64,000 nt of DNA from Oryzisolibacter propanilivorax (GCF_900103645.1 NZ_FNHP01000008.1:62001-126000), one strand, 5' to 3'; shown: positions 8,673-17,466, numbered from the stretch's first letter. Numbers and translations: made by a program. The notes: generated from the letters alone by a model not told the origin.

Positions 8673-9331
8673 TGCAGGCCCTCCTCGACCTTCAAAGCAT
8701 CCATTTCAGTCGATATAGGGCGATCCAGCGCTTTTGAAAGGTATTCCCAGGCCTGCCAGTGCATATCAAAGCCTTGACCCCGGTTCAGGCACCGCTGTGC
8801 CTGCATCGCCAGTTCTGCCTGGTCAGAATTCAAAGGGACGGCACGATGGGCCATAAGCACTTCGGCGCGCAGCGCCGCTACAGCCTCCGGCAGGCGGCGC
8901 ATCGCCCACTTCTTGAGCGTCTCGATCAGCGTTTCGACGACACGGCCGCGCGCCCAACGCAGATCGTCCACCTTGGCGATGCGCTTGACGTAGGCGGCCA
9001 GGGCTTTCTCGGAGGGATCGCGCACCTCGCCCAGTGCATGCAGAAAGAGCCACAGCGCCCGCACCTTGCTGGCATCCGGATTGAGGGCCTGCGGCCGATC
9101 TCCGGCCTTTGGACGGACCACGAAGCCCTTGGCCTTCATATGTGCCAACACCAGCTCCATGTTTGGAACGCTCATCGCGGCGAGCGATTCGGACTTTCCA
9201 ATGGTACGCAGGATGTCGCGGTACGCCAGTTCGTCCAGGCCGCACTGGCGGCCCAGGTCGCGCCGCGCCACCTGGATCAACTTGATCAGCGCGGCGCGGC
9301 GAGGATTCGTGGGTGCTTTGGCAACGGTCAT
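8669..9331 (-). CDS. gemA: GemA-like (Mu gp16 family) regulatory protein
   Basis: The 220-residue protein matches the phage gp16/GemA family in its N-terminal block ALIKLIQVARRDLGRQCG...YRDILRTIGKSESLAAMS and the helical middle region. In Mu, GemA changes expression of host genes, including ones linked to DNA topology and replication. It is co-transcribed with and overlaps mor. The biochemical mechanism of the family is not established. Confidence 0.8.
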   Translation of the reverse strand: MTVAKAPTNPRRAALIKLIQVARRDLGRQCGLDELAYRDILRTIGKSESLAAMSVPNMELVLAHMKAKGFVVRPKAGDRPQALNPDASKVRALWLFLHALGEVRDPSEKALAAYVKRIAKVDDLRWARGRVVETLIETLKKWAMRRLPEAVAALRAEVLMAHRAVPLNSDQAELAMQAQRCLNRGQGFDMHWQAWEYLSKALDRPISTEMDALKVEEGLQ

Positions 9332-9396
9332 GACAATGGTCCAGGTGGCTCACCGCAACCCCCAGCAGTGCGAGGGGCTGCAGAAAGGCGGCTGGG

Positions 9397-9645
9397 TTAG
9401 ATGCCCCCGCGCACGATGGCACGGCGGCGGTCGTTGTCGGCCTGGGTCGCGGCACTGCCCAGCACCAGCCCGCCGCTAAAACGCCGGGGCGCCAAGGTGG
9501 ACATGGGACGGCCCAGGCGATCCAGCACTACGGGCTCGCCAGCGGCGCGCGCGGCCTGCGCCAAGCTGCGCACGCGCCGCACCGGGGCTGCATCTGCAGC
9601 GGCGCGCGGACGTACGCTTTCAAAGGCGTTCAGCGGGCGGTTCAT
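9397..9645 (-). CDS. Small early phage protein of unknown function
   Basis: The 82-residue protein is basic and Ala/Arg-rich, with no membrane segment or recognisable domain. Its start overlaps the stop of the upstream zinc-motif gene by 4 bp, a sign of translational coupling within the early operon. Similar short proteins are usual between gam and gemA in Mu-like phages. No function is proposed. Confidence 0.6.
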   Translation of the reverse strand: MNRPLNAFESVRPRAAADAAPVRRVRSLAQAARAAGEPVVLDRLGRPMSTLAPRRFSGGLVLGSAATQADNDRRRAIVRGGI

Positions 9646-10106
9646 GCAGCCTTCCTCTTGGCGAAAGATACGCCGTCACGGCTCTTGGGCCTACTGCACC
9701 AGGCCAGCCACAGGGCCAGCGCATCACCTTTGGCGCGCTGGCCCTCTGCCTCGGGCACACCGGGTACCAGCAGCATTCCCGCGCTGGCGCCTTTGCCATG
9801 CCGGGCGAGCGCCGATAACTGACCCTTCAGGGCGTACTTCGGGCCAGCCGCAATCTCGATTGCGCCGCTACCGCCCGGTTCGTTCGGCGGCAAGGAGTCG
9901 CCGATCTCGATGAGGCCGGAAGCCCAGCACCATGCCACCTGGGGCGTGCAGTCGTAGTAGTTCTTGCAGCCGCAGCGCGGGCATACCAGGTCGCTCCACT
10001 GGATGTCACCAGTGGAGCGGCGCGGCCGAGGACGGGAGATGCGATCGGCCTCGGTATGCATGTGGCGGCAGCGCGTGCATTTCACGGAAGCGCCAGTGCT
10101 AATCAT
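9642..10106 (-). CDS. Early phage protein with an N-terminal zinc ribbon
   Basis: The protein has 154 residues from the ATG at 10106. Two Cys pairs (CTRC near residue 10 and CPRCGC near residue 42) suggest a zinc-ribbon fold; the remainder has no known domain. The chosen start overlaps the gam stop by 4 bp (ATGA), which decides it over the upstream open frame. It may bind nucleic acid or be an adaptor. Family not recognised. Confidence 0.65.
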   Translation of the reverse strand: MISTGASVKCTRCRHMHTEADRISRPRPRRSTGDIQWSDLVCPRCGCKNYYDCTPQVAWCWASGLIEIGDSLPPNEPGGSGAIEIAAGPKYALKGQLSALARHGKGASAGMLLVPGVPEAEGQRAKGDALALWLAWCSRPKSRDGVSFAKRKAA

Positions 10107-10624
10107 TGCGTCACCTCGACCTCGAACGGCGTCACGACGAAGTCCTCCACGCCGGTGACGATGTTGATGCCGGCGATGCCGCGCACTGCATCCGGCTCGT
10201 TCAGCATGGCCTCCTTGTTGGGCTCGTTTTTCACGCGCACGAAGCGCCCCAAGCCCATGCGCAGCAGCGTGTCCAGCACCGCATCCGTGCCGCGGATCGA
10301 CACGCTGGGCGGCCGTAGGCGCCAACTCACCTCGCCGGTGACCAGATGGGCCGTTTTGCCCAGCCGGTCACCAGCGCCGCACAGCTCGGTGCGGTGTGCC
10401 TCGCACCAGGCCTGCACGCCGCCCTGCAGCGCGTCGATGCGCTGCTGCAGCGCGGACAGCACCGGCTGGTACCGCTGGGTGATCGCGCCGATCGCGTCAT
10501 TCATCGCCGCGCGCTCACGCTCGAACTGCCGCTGCAACTCGCCCAGCAGGCGGATGGATTCGGCGCAGTCGTTCTTGCTCTGCGGCACTGCCGCCAGGGT
10601 CTTGCTCTTCAAACGGGTTGCCAT
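10103..10624 (-). CDS. gam: Host-nuclease inhibitor Gam
   Basis: The 173-residue protein matches the Mu Gam family: an N-terminal coiled coil (residues 15-65) followed by the conserved GEVSWRLRPPSVSIRG and LGLGRFVRVKNEPNKEAML-type segments. Gam dimers bind double-strand DNA ends, resemble Ku, and protect phage DNA from exonucleases. The ATG at 10624 is supported by the family start (MATRLKSK). It lies in the early operon between two small genes. Confidence 0.9.
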   Translation of the reverse strand: MATRLKSKTLAAVPQSKNDCAESIRLLGELQRQFERERAAMNDAIGAITQRYQPVLSALQQRIDALQGGVQAWCEAHRTELCGAGDRLGKTAHLVTGEVSWRLRPPSVSIRGTDAVLDTLLRMGLGRFVRVKNEPNKEAMLNEPDAVRGIAGINIVTGVEDFVVTPFEVEVTQ

Positions 10625-10634
10625 GGTGGGTCTT

Positions 10635-10892
10635 TCAGTGAACGGCGGCGCTGGCGCCGGGGTGATCGGACTGGGCGGCGGCACTGGCCAGGTCGCCCGC
10701 GAGCTGGGCAGCCACGAACGACGCGGCACTGATGCCATCGGGCGGCAACTGCATCGCAGTGCCGTGGTACAGCGTGCGCAGCACCGACAGGACGGCGGCA
10801 GTGCGCCGGCGCTTAGCCCGCAGGGTGGCCAGCAGCTCTACGAGCAGCTGCAGCTCCTCGGCCTGCTGCTCTTGCTGGGTGGGACGGTTCAT
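10635..10892 (-). CDS. Small early phage protein of unknown function
   Basis: An 85-residue, mostly helical protein with a Gln/Glu/Leu-rich first half that could form a coiled coil, and an Ala-rich tail. It overlaps the upstream zinc-motif gene by 4 bp and precedes gam. No family recognised. Its position and codon bias fit a genuine early gene. Confidence 0.6.
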   Translation of the reverse strand: MNRPTQQEQQAEELQLLVELLATLRAKRRRTAAVLSVLRTLYHGTAMQLPPDGISAASFVAAQLAGDLASAAAQSDHPGASAAVH

Positions 10893-11518
10893 GGCTGCTC
10901 GCCTTTCTTGGCCTGGATAGCCGCGCGCATGGCGCGCACGGTCGGTGACGTGCCCGGCAGGGGCGCCGCGGCTGCGGTCGTGGGCCGCGGCGCGGCGCCG
11001 GGCAGCGCGCTGCCCGCGCCGGCCAGCAGCGCGCCGGCCCTGGTGGGCGCGTCGCTGGCGTGGGCCCGGTGGGCCGCGCGCCGCTCCTGCTCGCGCTGCT
11101 GCTCCTGCGCGGCTTCCGCCTCATCTGCCATGCGGGTGAGCACCTGGTACAGGTAGCCATTGCCCTGCAGGGGCGGCTGCAGCGTGCCCTTCCTCACAGC
11201 CAGAAAAACAGCGTCGAACGCCGTCTCCCAGTCCTGCGGCGTAACCGCCCAGGCCCGGCCATGGCGCTCCACCGTGCCGCCCGTCATGTCCGCCACCAGC
11301 TCGACCACCAACTCACGCACCCGGCCAATGCGCAGGCGCTGCTTCGGCGGCTTGTGCAGGCGCAGATAGCGCTGCAGCCGCTCGCCCAGCGGCAGCGACA
11401 GGCGCAGCACGTCCGCCACCAGGCCCCGCACCTGCGGGTCGTCGATCATCCGGGCCAGCTTCACGTCCAGGCTCTCCTGGGCGCCGCACACCGGGCAGGT
11501 ATCCAACCAGTCCGTCAT
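10889..11518 (-). CDS. Early phage protein with CPVCG zinc motif, unknown function
   Basis: The 209-residue protein starts with a CPVCG motif (residues 8-12), continues as a helical domain (to about residue 125), and ends in a charged coiled coil and an Ala/Pro-rich tail. A second Cys pair is not obvious, so zinc binding is uncertain. It overlaps both neighbours by 4 bp. Comparable proteins occur downstream of the transposition ATPase in BcepMu-like phages; no function is known to me. Confidence 0.65.
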   Translation of the reverse strand: MTDWLDTCPVCGAQESLDVKLARMIDDPQVRGLVADVLRLSLPLGERLQRYLRLHKPPKQRLRIGRVRELVVELVADMTGGTVERHGRAWAVTPQDWETAFDAVFLAVRKGTLQPPLQGNGYLYQVLTRMADEAEAAQEQQREQERRAAHRAHASDAPTRAGALLAGAGSALPGAAPRPTTAAAAPLPGTSPTVRAMRAAIQAKKGEQP

Positions 11519-11667
11519 GGCAGCGGCCTCCAGGCCAGCGCGGCCACAGCGGCCAGCGCGGCGGCGCCTAGCCAGGCGGCCACGGCGCGCACCGTGCGGC
11601 CCCTGACCCGTGCCGGGCAGCGCACCAGCGTGCCCGGGGCGAAGTAGTGGCGCGGCCGGCCCTTCAT
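11515..11667 (-). CDS. 50-residue early phage membrane protein
   Basis: A short protein has a basic N-terminus (MKGRPRHYFAPG) and one hydrophobic helix (AVAAWLGAAALAAVAALAW) near the C-terminus. Its ATG overlaps the preceding stop (ATGA) and its stop overlaps the next start, which supports it as a coupled gene despite its size. Unknown function. Confidence 0.5.
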   Translation of the reverse strand: MKGRPRHYFAPGTLVRCPARVRGRTVRAVAAWLGAAALAAVAALAWRPLP

Positions 11668-11861
11668 GCTGCCTCCCGGCACGGGCGCGGCTGGCGCGGG
11701 CCGTGCAAGAGCACGGTGGCCAAGCGCATCACCTCGATGCGGGCCGCATCGGGGAACAGCACGATGGCGCGCTCCGCGGCGGCGCCGCCGTGCGGATACA
11801 GGGCGCAATGCACCCCGTGCGAGCCGTCCGGCATGTGAATGGTGACGTGGTAGCTGTGCAC
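11664..11861 (-). CDS. 65-residue early phage protein, GTG start
   Basis: The open frame runs further upstream, but the gene most likely begins at a GTG at 11861, 2 bp after the tnpB stop codon. The product contains YHVTIHMPDGSHGVHCALYPHG and no known domain. The tight spacing between tnpB and the next small gene supports translation. Function unknown. Confidence 0.55.
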   Translation of the reverse strand: MHSYHVTIHMPDGSHGVHCALYPHGGAAAERAIVLFPDAARIEVMRLATVLLHGPRQPRPCREAA

Positions 11862-11863
11862 GA

Positions 11864-13114
11864 TCAGCCCCCGCGCACCGCGGCCTGGATCAGCGCCGCA
11901 TTCACCTGCGGCGCGCCGATCTTGACCGCCTCGTTCATGGCCCGCGTCACCAGGTTGTTGATCGCCAGCGGGTAGCACAGCGACTGCTCGCGCGCCGTAC
12001 GCTGGCCGCGCACCGTCTCCGTCACCGACTGGCGCAGCGTGGCGCGGATCGCCTCCACCGCATCGGGCGCGAACACCGCCTCCAGCCTCAGGCCCACACG
12101 CTCCAGCTTGTGGCGCAGGTAACCCTCCACATGGTTGTCCAGCGGCGGCAGCTTCACCATCTCGCAGCGCTGCACCACCTCGCGCACCTCGGGGTTGTGC
12201 TCGCTGAGCTTCTTCTCCAGTTCCGTCTGGCCCACCAGGATGATGGCCAGCAGCTTCTTGAAGCCATCCTGCAGCTCATAGAAGCGCTTGAGGTGCTTGA
12301 GCGTGGGCACCGCCAGCGCGTGCGCCTCCTCGATCACCAGCACATGCCGGCGCCCCACCTGCGCGCTGCCGCGCAGGATGTTGTGCATCTGCGCCGCGCG
12401 GTCCTGCAGCACCTGCTTGAGCGGCGTGCCGGGCGAGACCGCGCGGATCACCGCGCCCGTGATGTCCGTCGCCTTCAGCGCCTTGCCCTTGCGCTCGCTG
12501 TCCTCCATGCCGATCACATAGGGCTCGATCACCGTAATCGGCTCGCCGGTGGTGTTGATCCAGTCGATCAGGTCCTGGCGCAGCGTGGACTTGCCGCCGC
12601 CCGACTCGGCCACCACCGCCAGCATGCCGCCATGCTTGGCCGTGTGGCGCATCGCCGCGCGCACGTAGCGGATGTCCTCGGTGATGTACACGTCCGCATC
12701 CTCGTTCAACTCGTTCACGAACGGATCGCGCAGCACCTTGAAGTGCTGCCGGGCGGCAGGCGTAAGGGAATGGTGCCGTAGTAGCATGAAAGGGTCCTCT
12801 TCTTGGTTAGGGCCGGGCTGGGGGCCGGAGTTGTTGGCTTGCGCCATCGCCTGCAGCTGCGCGTTGGCGCGCGCGGCTGCAGGTGCTTCGTCAAAGGTCC
12901 GCGCCAGCCGCTCGGCGGGCAGGCCCTTGGCTATCAGATAGGCCGAGATGCTGCTGCGCAGCAGCGCCTCGTGCAGCCCGCGCGTGCTGGGCCAGATGCG
13001 GTACTTCACGATCTGCGTCACCGCCGCGCGCGAAATCCCGATGTGGCGCGCCAGCTGCGACTGGTTGCTGCCCACGACGGCCAGGTCTTGCGGCAAATTC
13101 ATCATCGCCAGCAC
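11864..13114 (-). CDS. Transposition ATPase TnpB (MuB / ExeA-like AAA protein)
   Basis: A 416-residue AAA ATPase. An N-terminal helix-turn-helix (about residues 18-40, SQLARHIGISRAAVTQIVKY) is followed by Walker A AESGGGKST (169-177) and Walker B HVLVIEEAH (257-265). Like Mu gpB it should bind target DNA, stimulate the transposase and provide target immunity. The frame opens with GTG at 13114, two bases after the tnpA stop; an ATG nine bases in is an alternative. It is co-transcribed behind tnpA. Confidence 0.92.
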   Translation of the reverse strand: MLAMMNLPQDLAVVGSNQSQLARHIGISRAAVTQIVKYRIWPSTRGLHEALLRSSISAYLIAKGLPAERLARTFDEAPAAARANAQLQAMAQANNSGPQPGPNQEEDPFMLLRHHSLTPAARQHFKVLRDPFVNELNEDADVYITEDIRYVRAAMRHTAKHGGMLAVVAESGGGKSTLRQDLIDWINTTGEPITVIEPYVIGMEDSERKGKALKATDITGAVIRAVSPGTPLKQVLQDRAAQMHNILRGSAQVGRRHVLVIEEAHALAVPTLKHLKRFYELQDGFKKLLAIILVGQTELEKKLSEHNPEVREVVQRCEMVKLPPLDNHVEGYLRHKLERVGLRLEAVFAPDAVEAIRATLRQSVTETVRGQRTAREQSLCYPLAINNLVTRAMNEAVKIGAPQVNAALIQAAVRGG

Positions 13115-13115
13115 C

Positions 13116-14936
13116 TCACACCGCGCGCAGGCCGCCAGCGGCCCGCAGGGGTTCGTCGGCCATGTCCAGCGCCTGGTACTGCGCGACCAGCGCAGCCACC
13201 TGGTCCTCGGGCACGCCCGTTTGGTAGCGCTTCATGAAGAAGGCGTTTTCCTGCGGCGACAGATGGCGGCCGATCGCGCCCACGATGCGCAGCATCGCCG
13301 TCACCGCGTCGATCAGCTCCGGCCCGGCCGGCGCGGCATGCGCGGGCGTGTCGATGCCCGTTCCCTGGCGCGGCAGATAGGCCGGCAGCTCCACATCCCG
13401 CAGGTAGCCATGGGCGTTCAGCTTCCCCTCGAAGGGCGCCGCGCGCTTGGCGCGCGCCGCCTTCACCTCGTCCTGCGTCAGGCCCGGGTACGCCGTCTCG
13501 TCCATGGCCGACGCGGCATGCTCCGCCTGCGTCTTGGCCGCGCGCTTGAACTCGGCGCCGATCTCGGCCGCATCGGCGCGCTGCCCGAAGGCGTCGAACT
13601 CCACGTTCGGCTCCACCCGGTACACCAGCGCTTCGCCGTCGTAGCGCGCCACCTGCACCTGCACCGCGCACTCGCCATAGACCAGCCCGCGCACCAGCAC
13701 CGTGTCGCCCACGTTGATGCCATCGAAGCCGCGCAGGCTGTAGGCCAGCGTGCGCTGCGCCGCCGGGTGGCGGAACGTGATCGACAGGTCCGGCTTGACC
13801 TGGCGCTCTTCTTCCTTGCTGCGCATGAACGCCTGGCACACCTCCAGCGGCGGCAGCACGCGCAACTGCTCGGCCGTGATGCGCTGCCACAGGTCGTAGC
13901 GCGCCACGGGCGCCGCCAGGCCAGGCCGGCGCAGGCGCGTGTCCTGGCCAGGGATCAGGTTGGCGTTGTACGCATTGGCCCAGGCAAAGGCCGCCGCGTT
14001 CAGCTGCCCTACGTCCTCCACCGGCTCAAAGCGCAGCCGGCTCTCGAACTGCGTCTCCACGAGGTTGTTGCCGTTCTCCGCGCCCCCCTTCACGCGGGCA
14101 TTGCCCGCCTCGTGGGTAAGGTGGCGCACGCCCAGCGCATCCAGCAGCGAGCGCACCGCCGCCGACGTGTTGGCGCTGCCCTTGTCCCACAGCAGGTGGC
14201 GCGGCACGCCGTGCAGCGGCCGGCCTCCCTGCAGGCCCCAGGCGAACATCAGGAACCGGAACAGGTTGTGCTGGTCCTCGCCCGCCGCCTCCGTGTACCA
14301 GGGCACCACGCAGGCGCTCGCCCGGTCATAGGCCACGTAGCGGTAGCACTTGAACTTCACCTTCGCTAGGCCGTCCAGCTTGTTCTTGTAGAACTCGTCG
14401 TCGCGGATGATGTACTGGCGCCCGCGCAGGTAATACACCAGGCACAGCGACGGGTCGACCTCGTGCGTGTGGTTCGGGTGCGGCGCCCGCAGCGCCTGCA
14501 CGGGGTCCGCCACACGCTGGGCGGCCACGTTCAGCTTGCGGTCGCGCAGCAGCCGGTTCAGCTGCCCGTTGCTCACCCCGAAACCGTGCCCGTTTTGCTC
14601 CAGAATGCCGCGCGCCGTCGTCGTGAACAGCGTCTGCTTGCCATTGGCCCGCACCGCCTCGCGCTGCGCCGCGCCCAGCGTCACCAGCGCCTGGGCCGAC
14701 ACGCTGGTCGTGCCCTTGTCGCTGCGCGCCTTGCGGCCCGAAGACCAGCCGGCCACGCCCTTCAGGTGCCGGTACACCGTCTGCACCGACAGGCCCAGGA
14801 ACTGGCCCGCCTCGCGCACCATCTGCGTGCCCGTGCCATGCTCGGCACCCTCCAGGCGCCGCGCCAGCTGGCGCACGTACTCGCATGCTTCAGGGGAGAG
14901 TGCGGCCATATCGCCCTCCACCTCATGCGGCTGCAT
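13116..14936 (-). CDS. DDE transposase TnpA (MuA-like)
   Basis: A 606-residue transposase with an N-terminal DNA-binding helix-turn-helix part (residues 30-65), a second domain (to about 155), an integrase-core catalytic domain with Asp161, Asp251 and Glu287 (exactly 35 residues between the last two, DD35E), and a Mu-type C-terminal beta-barrel region (about 400-480). It should cut and join the phage ends at 8142 and 45828, and replicate the phage by transposition. The ATG at 14936 overlaps the preceding gene by 14 bp; an ATG nine codons in is possible. Confidence 0.95.
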   Translation of the reverse strand: MQPHEVEGDMAALSPEACEYVRQLARRLEGAEHGTGTQMVREAGQFLGLSVQTVYRHLKGVAGWSSGRKARSDKGTTSVSAQALVTLGAAQREAVRANGKQTLFTTTARGILEQNGHGFGVSNGQLNRLLRDRKLNVAAQRVADPVQALRAPHPNHTHEVDPSLCLVYYLRGRQYIIRDDEFYKNKLDGLAKVKFKCYRYVAYDRASACVVPWYTEAAGEDQHNLFRFLMFAWGLQGGRPLHGVPRHLLWDKGSANTSAAVRSLLDALGVRHLTHEAGNARVKGGAENGNNLVETQFESRLRFEPVEDVGQLNAAAFAWANAYNANLIPGQDTRLRRPGLAAPVARYDLWQRITAEQLRVLPPLEVCQAFMRSKEEERQVKPDLSITFRHPAAQRTLAYSLRGFDGINVGDTVLVRGLVYGECAVQVQVARYDGEALVYRVEPNVEFDAFGQRADAAEIGAEFKRAAKTQAEHAASAMDETAYPGLTQDEVKAARAKRAAPFEGKLNAHGYLRDVELPAYLPRQGTGIDTPAHAAPAGPELIDAVTAMLRIVGAIGRHLSPQENAFFMKRYQTGVPEDQVAALVAQYQALDMADEPLRAAGGLRAV

Positions 14937-15876
14937 CGGCTGCCTCGGGGGTCTGCATCAGGTACTGGCGCGCCTCCAGCAGCTCATCGCCGAAGCGCTC
15001 CTCGAAGGCATGCTGCGCCGCGCCCACCATCTCGGCCAGGCGGTTGATGCCGTCCTGCAGATGCAGCGCCACCAGGGCCACGCTGCGCGGCAGCGGCACG
15101 GGCGCCTCAGGGTCGTAGCCGTCGGCCTGCGTCACCTCCTCCGTCCACCAGCGCTCCAGCGCCACGGCCGCCTCGTGGTGGGCGGCGATGCCCTTCTCGA
15201 TCAGCGACTGCCGCTCGGTGATCTCCGCTTGGAACGGCGTGATGCGCTCGTCCAGCGGCGCCACCACCGGGCGATGGCCCTCCAGCTGCCGCTCGGCCCT
15301 GTCCGCGCGCTCCTCGGCGCGGCCGCGCTTGTCATTGGCGAACTTCACATCCTGCTCCGCCTGGCGCAGCCGCTCGCGCAGCTGGCTGGCGCTCAGGCGG
15401 TCGATGTCGTCCATCTCCTGCAGGTTCTCCAGCACGTCATCGTCGTGGGTGACCAACTCCAGGAAGGCGCTTGCGTTCTTGACCTGGGTGCTCAAAACGC
15501 TCAATTTGAGCGATTTGGACGTCTTGGCGGCTGCTTGCATGAAACGCCTGGCGGTCGGGCCGCTAAAGCCCAGCAGCTCGACACGCTGCTGAAATTCGCC
15601 ATGCGGAGACACTTCCTTGAGCAGCAGCAGACGTTTGCCCGTCTCCAGGATGGCCTCCACCGTGCGCCGCTGATAGAAGCGGATTTCGTCCTCCAGGGTG
15701 CCCACGGTCAGCGCGCCCTCATAGCCCAGCTCCTGCGCCATGGCGGTGGCCTTGGCCTCCACTAGCGCCAGGGCGCCGCGCGCGCCGGCCTCCTGCTGCG
15801 CCATCTCGGGCGGCGTCGCGCCCACGAAGTCCGGGCCTGCCTGCGCCGCGGGTGCCATTGCCTTGCGTCCTGCCAT
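14923..15876 (-). CDS. DUF3102-like early phage protein with coiled coil
   Basis: The protein has 317 residues from the ATG at 15876. It contains a DUF3102-type block (AILETGKRLLLLKEVSPHGEF...LGFSGPTARRFM), a long charged coiled coil (about residues 160-230), and a helical C-terminus. DUF3102 proteins occur in phages and plasmids next to replication or partition functions; the role is unknown. An upstream in-frame ATG at 15942 would overlap the neighbouring gene. It precedes tnpA in the early operon. Confidence 0.7.
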   Translation of the reverse strand: MAGRKAMAPAAQAGPDFVGATPPEMAQQEAGARGALALVEAKATAMAQELGYEGALTVGTLEDEIRFYQRRTVEAILETGKRLLLLKEVSPHGEFQQRVELLGFSGPTARRFMQAAAKTSKSLKLSVLSTQVKNASAFLELVTHDDDVLENLQEMDDIDRLSASQLRERLRQAEQDVKFANDKRGRAEERADRAERQLEGHRPVVAPLDERITPFQAEITERQSLIEKGIAAHHEAAVALERWWTEEVTQADGYDPEAPVPLPRSVALVALHLQDGINRLAEMVGAAQHAFEERFGDELLEARQYLMQTPEAADAAA

Positions 15877-15904
15877 GTCGTGTTTCCTCTTCGGGTTGTG
15901 GTGA

Positions 15905-16213
15905 TCAAAGGGCGCGCGTGTAGCGCTGGTCGATGTCGTCAATGCGCTGGCGCACGCGGCGCAGCTCGTCGTCGTGGGCGCGGGCCAGCTGGATCAGCTT
16001 CGGCGTCAGCCGCCAGCACTCCTCGTTGCCGGGGATGCGCTCGGCCACGCCCTCATCGGCCAGCAGCTCCAGGTCGCGCAGCGCCATGGGCGGCGCCACT
16101 TGCAGCGCCTGGGCCACCTGCTTCAGCCGCAGGCCATCGAACGCATGGCCCTGCAGCGCCCACAGCAGGCGCAGCGCGCGGCGGGCGGGCTGATGGTGTT
16201 GGGGGTTGCTCAT
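15905..16213 (-). CDS. Small winged-helix (IclR-like HTH) early protein
   Basis: The protein has 102 residues from the ATG at 16213. Residues 12-70 look like a winged-helix DNA-binding domain (LRLLWALQGHAFDGLRLKQV, then APPMALRDLELLADEGVAER), followed by a helical tail. It starts 2 bp after the preceding stop codon. It is probably a regulator or a transposition accessory protein; no closer assignment is possible. Confidence 0.7.
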   Translation of the reverse strand: MSNPQHHQPARRALRLLWALQGHAFDGLRLKQVAQALQVAPPMALRDLELLADEGVAERIPGNEECWRLTPKLIQLARAHDDELRRVRQRIDDIDQRYTRAL

Positions 16214-16215
16214 GG

Positions 16216-16683
16216 TCAAAGCTCCAGTTGGGGGTGGATGTGCTGGGCCACGTTCTGGCGGTGCCAGGCCACGTGCTCCATGTGGGTGGTGAGCGCGGCC
16301 AGGGCGGCCGTGGGGTCCTGGGGCCTGGCGTAGAAGTCGCTCAGCAGCTTGATCGCCACCGCGAAGTGCTCGTGCAGCTGCACGATGTCCGCGTGGTTGA
16401 GCTTGCGGCCGGTGGCCACCTCCACCAGCAGCCGCCCGCCGCTGCCCGCCAGCCAGCGCGTCACGAAGTCGATGCCGCACGCCAGCTCGTAGGGCCGGAT
16501 CAGGTTCGCCGGCATGCTGCCCTTTTGCAGGTACTTGTAGAGCACCCAGTGGTCCGCCAGCCCCATGTCGTCGGCGATGCGCTCCACGCTCTTGTTCAGC
16601 CGCTCGCGGGCGTGGTCCTTGCACAGCTCCAGCGCGTGGCGCAGGCTGGTGGGCTGCACGGCCTTCCAATTGCGGCGCGTCAT
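16216..16683 (-). CDS. Predicted early regulatory phage protein
   Basis: The protein has 155 residues from the ATG at 16683. The N-terminal half (SLRHALELCKDHARERLNKS, then ADDMGLADHWVLYKYLQKGSMP) resembles a Cro/CII-type helix-turn-helix in which the conserved second helix recognises DNA; the C-terminal half is helical. It is the second gene of the leftward early operon. I cannot name the family securely. Confidence 0.65.
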   Translation of the reverse strand: MTRRNWKAVQPTSLRHALELCKDHARERLNKSVERIADDMGLADHWVLYKYLQKGSMPANLIRPYELACGIDFVTRWLAGSGGRLLVEVATGRKLNHADIVQLHEHFAVAIKLLSDFYARPQDPTAALAALTTHMEHVAWHRQNVAQHIHPQLEL

Positions 16684-16791
16684 TGGCGGCACCCCGCGCG
16701 CTGGGCATCCAAACAAATGGCTGGATTGGCCCGCGCCGCAAGGGCCTGCGGGCCATAGAGTGCGGCCCCAGCACCACATGGGAGACCCGAC

Positions 16792-17085
16792 ATGGACGAC
16801 GACGACTTCATCCGACTCAGCGACAGCGACGATGCGCTGTACCGCGCCTTCGGCGTGCTGGTGGGGCAACTGCACCGCACACGCATCATTGAGGCCTCCG
16901 CGTTGGCGTCGGAGATGCGACTGCTGGCCGACAGGCTGGACAAAGAGGAGCCTGTCCGCCCGCTGAGTGCGCGGGGCCTGCGCCGGATTGCACAGTCGAT
17001 TGATGAAGCGGCGCCGGGCTGGGAAGAACTGCGCGCTGTGCAGGAGCTGTACCGCCCAGGGGAGCCAGGCTCAGGGAGCCGGTGA
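16792..17085 (+). CDS. 97-residue phage protein on the opposite strand within the early region
   Basis: An acidic helical protein begins MDDDDFIRLSDSDDALYR and has codon third-position GC typical of the phage. A GGGAGA ribosome site precedes the ATG. It lies between two leftward early genes but reads rightwards, so it would be antisense to the early transcript. No domain recognised. The coding look is better on this strand than in the opposing frames, but the orientation leaves doubt. Confidence 0.5.
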   Translation: MDDDDFIRLSDSDDALYRAFGVLVGQLHRTRIIEASALASEMRLLADRLDKEEPVRPLSARGLRRIAQSIDEAAPGWEELRAVQELYRPGEPGSGSR

Positions 17086-17151
17086 ACGGCTCGCGGCGCA
17101 AGGCACGTGCGCCGCTGTCAGCGCCAGTAAGATCGTTGCTGGACATGCCGC

Positions 17152-17397
17152 TCATGCCGCCGCGAACTGAAAGCGGGGCGCCTGGCCGCGGGATATCTGG
17201 CCGGCCTTGAGCCCCAGCTCCACGGCGATGTTGTGGCTCTCGCCGCGCACGCACTTGCGCTTGGGGTTGCGGTCGTCGTCGTTGACGATGTCGATGACCA
17301 GCGCGGCCGAATAGCCGTGCTGCCTGGCCCAGCCCGAGTACGACCAGCCACGGCTGGCGAACTCGCTGCGGACCTGCTTGCGGGTCTTGAGGGGCAT
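17152..17397 (-). CDS. BcepMu gp16-family phage DNA-binding protein
   Basis: An 81-residue basic protein with a helix-turn-helix (SRGWSYSGWARQHGYSAALV) and the characteristic RKCVRGESHNIAVELGLKAG ending of the BcepMu gp16 family. It is the first gene of the leftward early operon, directly facing the repressor across a 106-bp control region, the position that Ner occupies in Mu. It likely represses or tunes the early promoter after induction. The start has AGGAC upstream. Confidence 0.8.
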   Translation of the reverse strand: MPLKTRKQVRSEFASRGWSYSGWARQHGYSAALVIDIVNDDDRNPKRKCVRGESHNIAVELGLKAGQISRGQAPRFQFAAA

Positions 17398-17420
17398 GGC
17401 GGTGCGTCCTGTTGTGTGGG

Positions 17421-17438
17421 CACTAGTAGGCGCTAGTG
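17421..17438. promoter_or_regulatory. Operator-like palindrome 1 in the divergent control region
   Basis: CACTAG-TAGGCG-CTAGTG is a perfect 6-bp inverted repeat 24 bp upstream of the gp16-family start. Such palindromes at a repressor/early-gene junction are typical binding sites for the phage repressor or a Ner-like protein. Confidence 0.55.
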
Positions 17439-17466
17439 CTGGGTTGTGTGAACTTGTGGGATGTGA

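Noticed and set aside
10056-11156. Long rightward open frames across the leftward early genes (also 12110-15765)
   Set aside because: High GC removes stop codons in antisense frames. The leftward frames have known domains (Gam, TnpB, TnpA), consistent 4-bp overlaps and ribosome sites.
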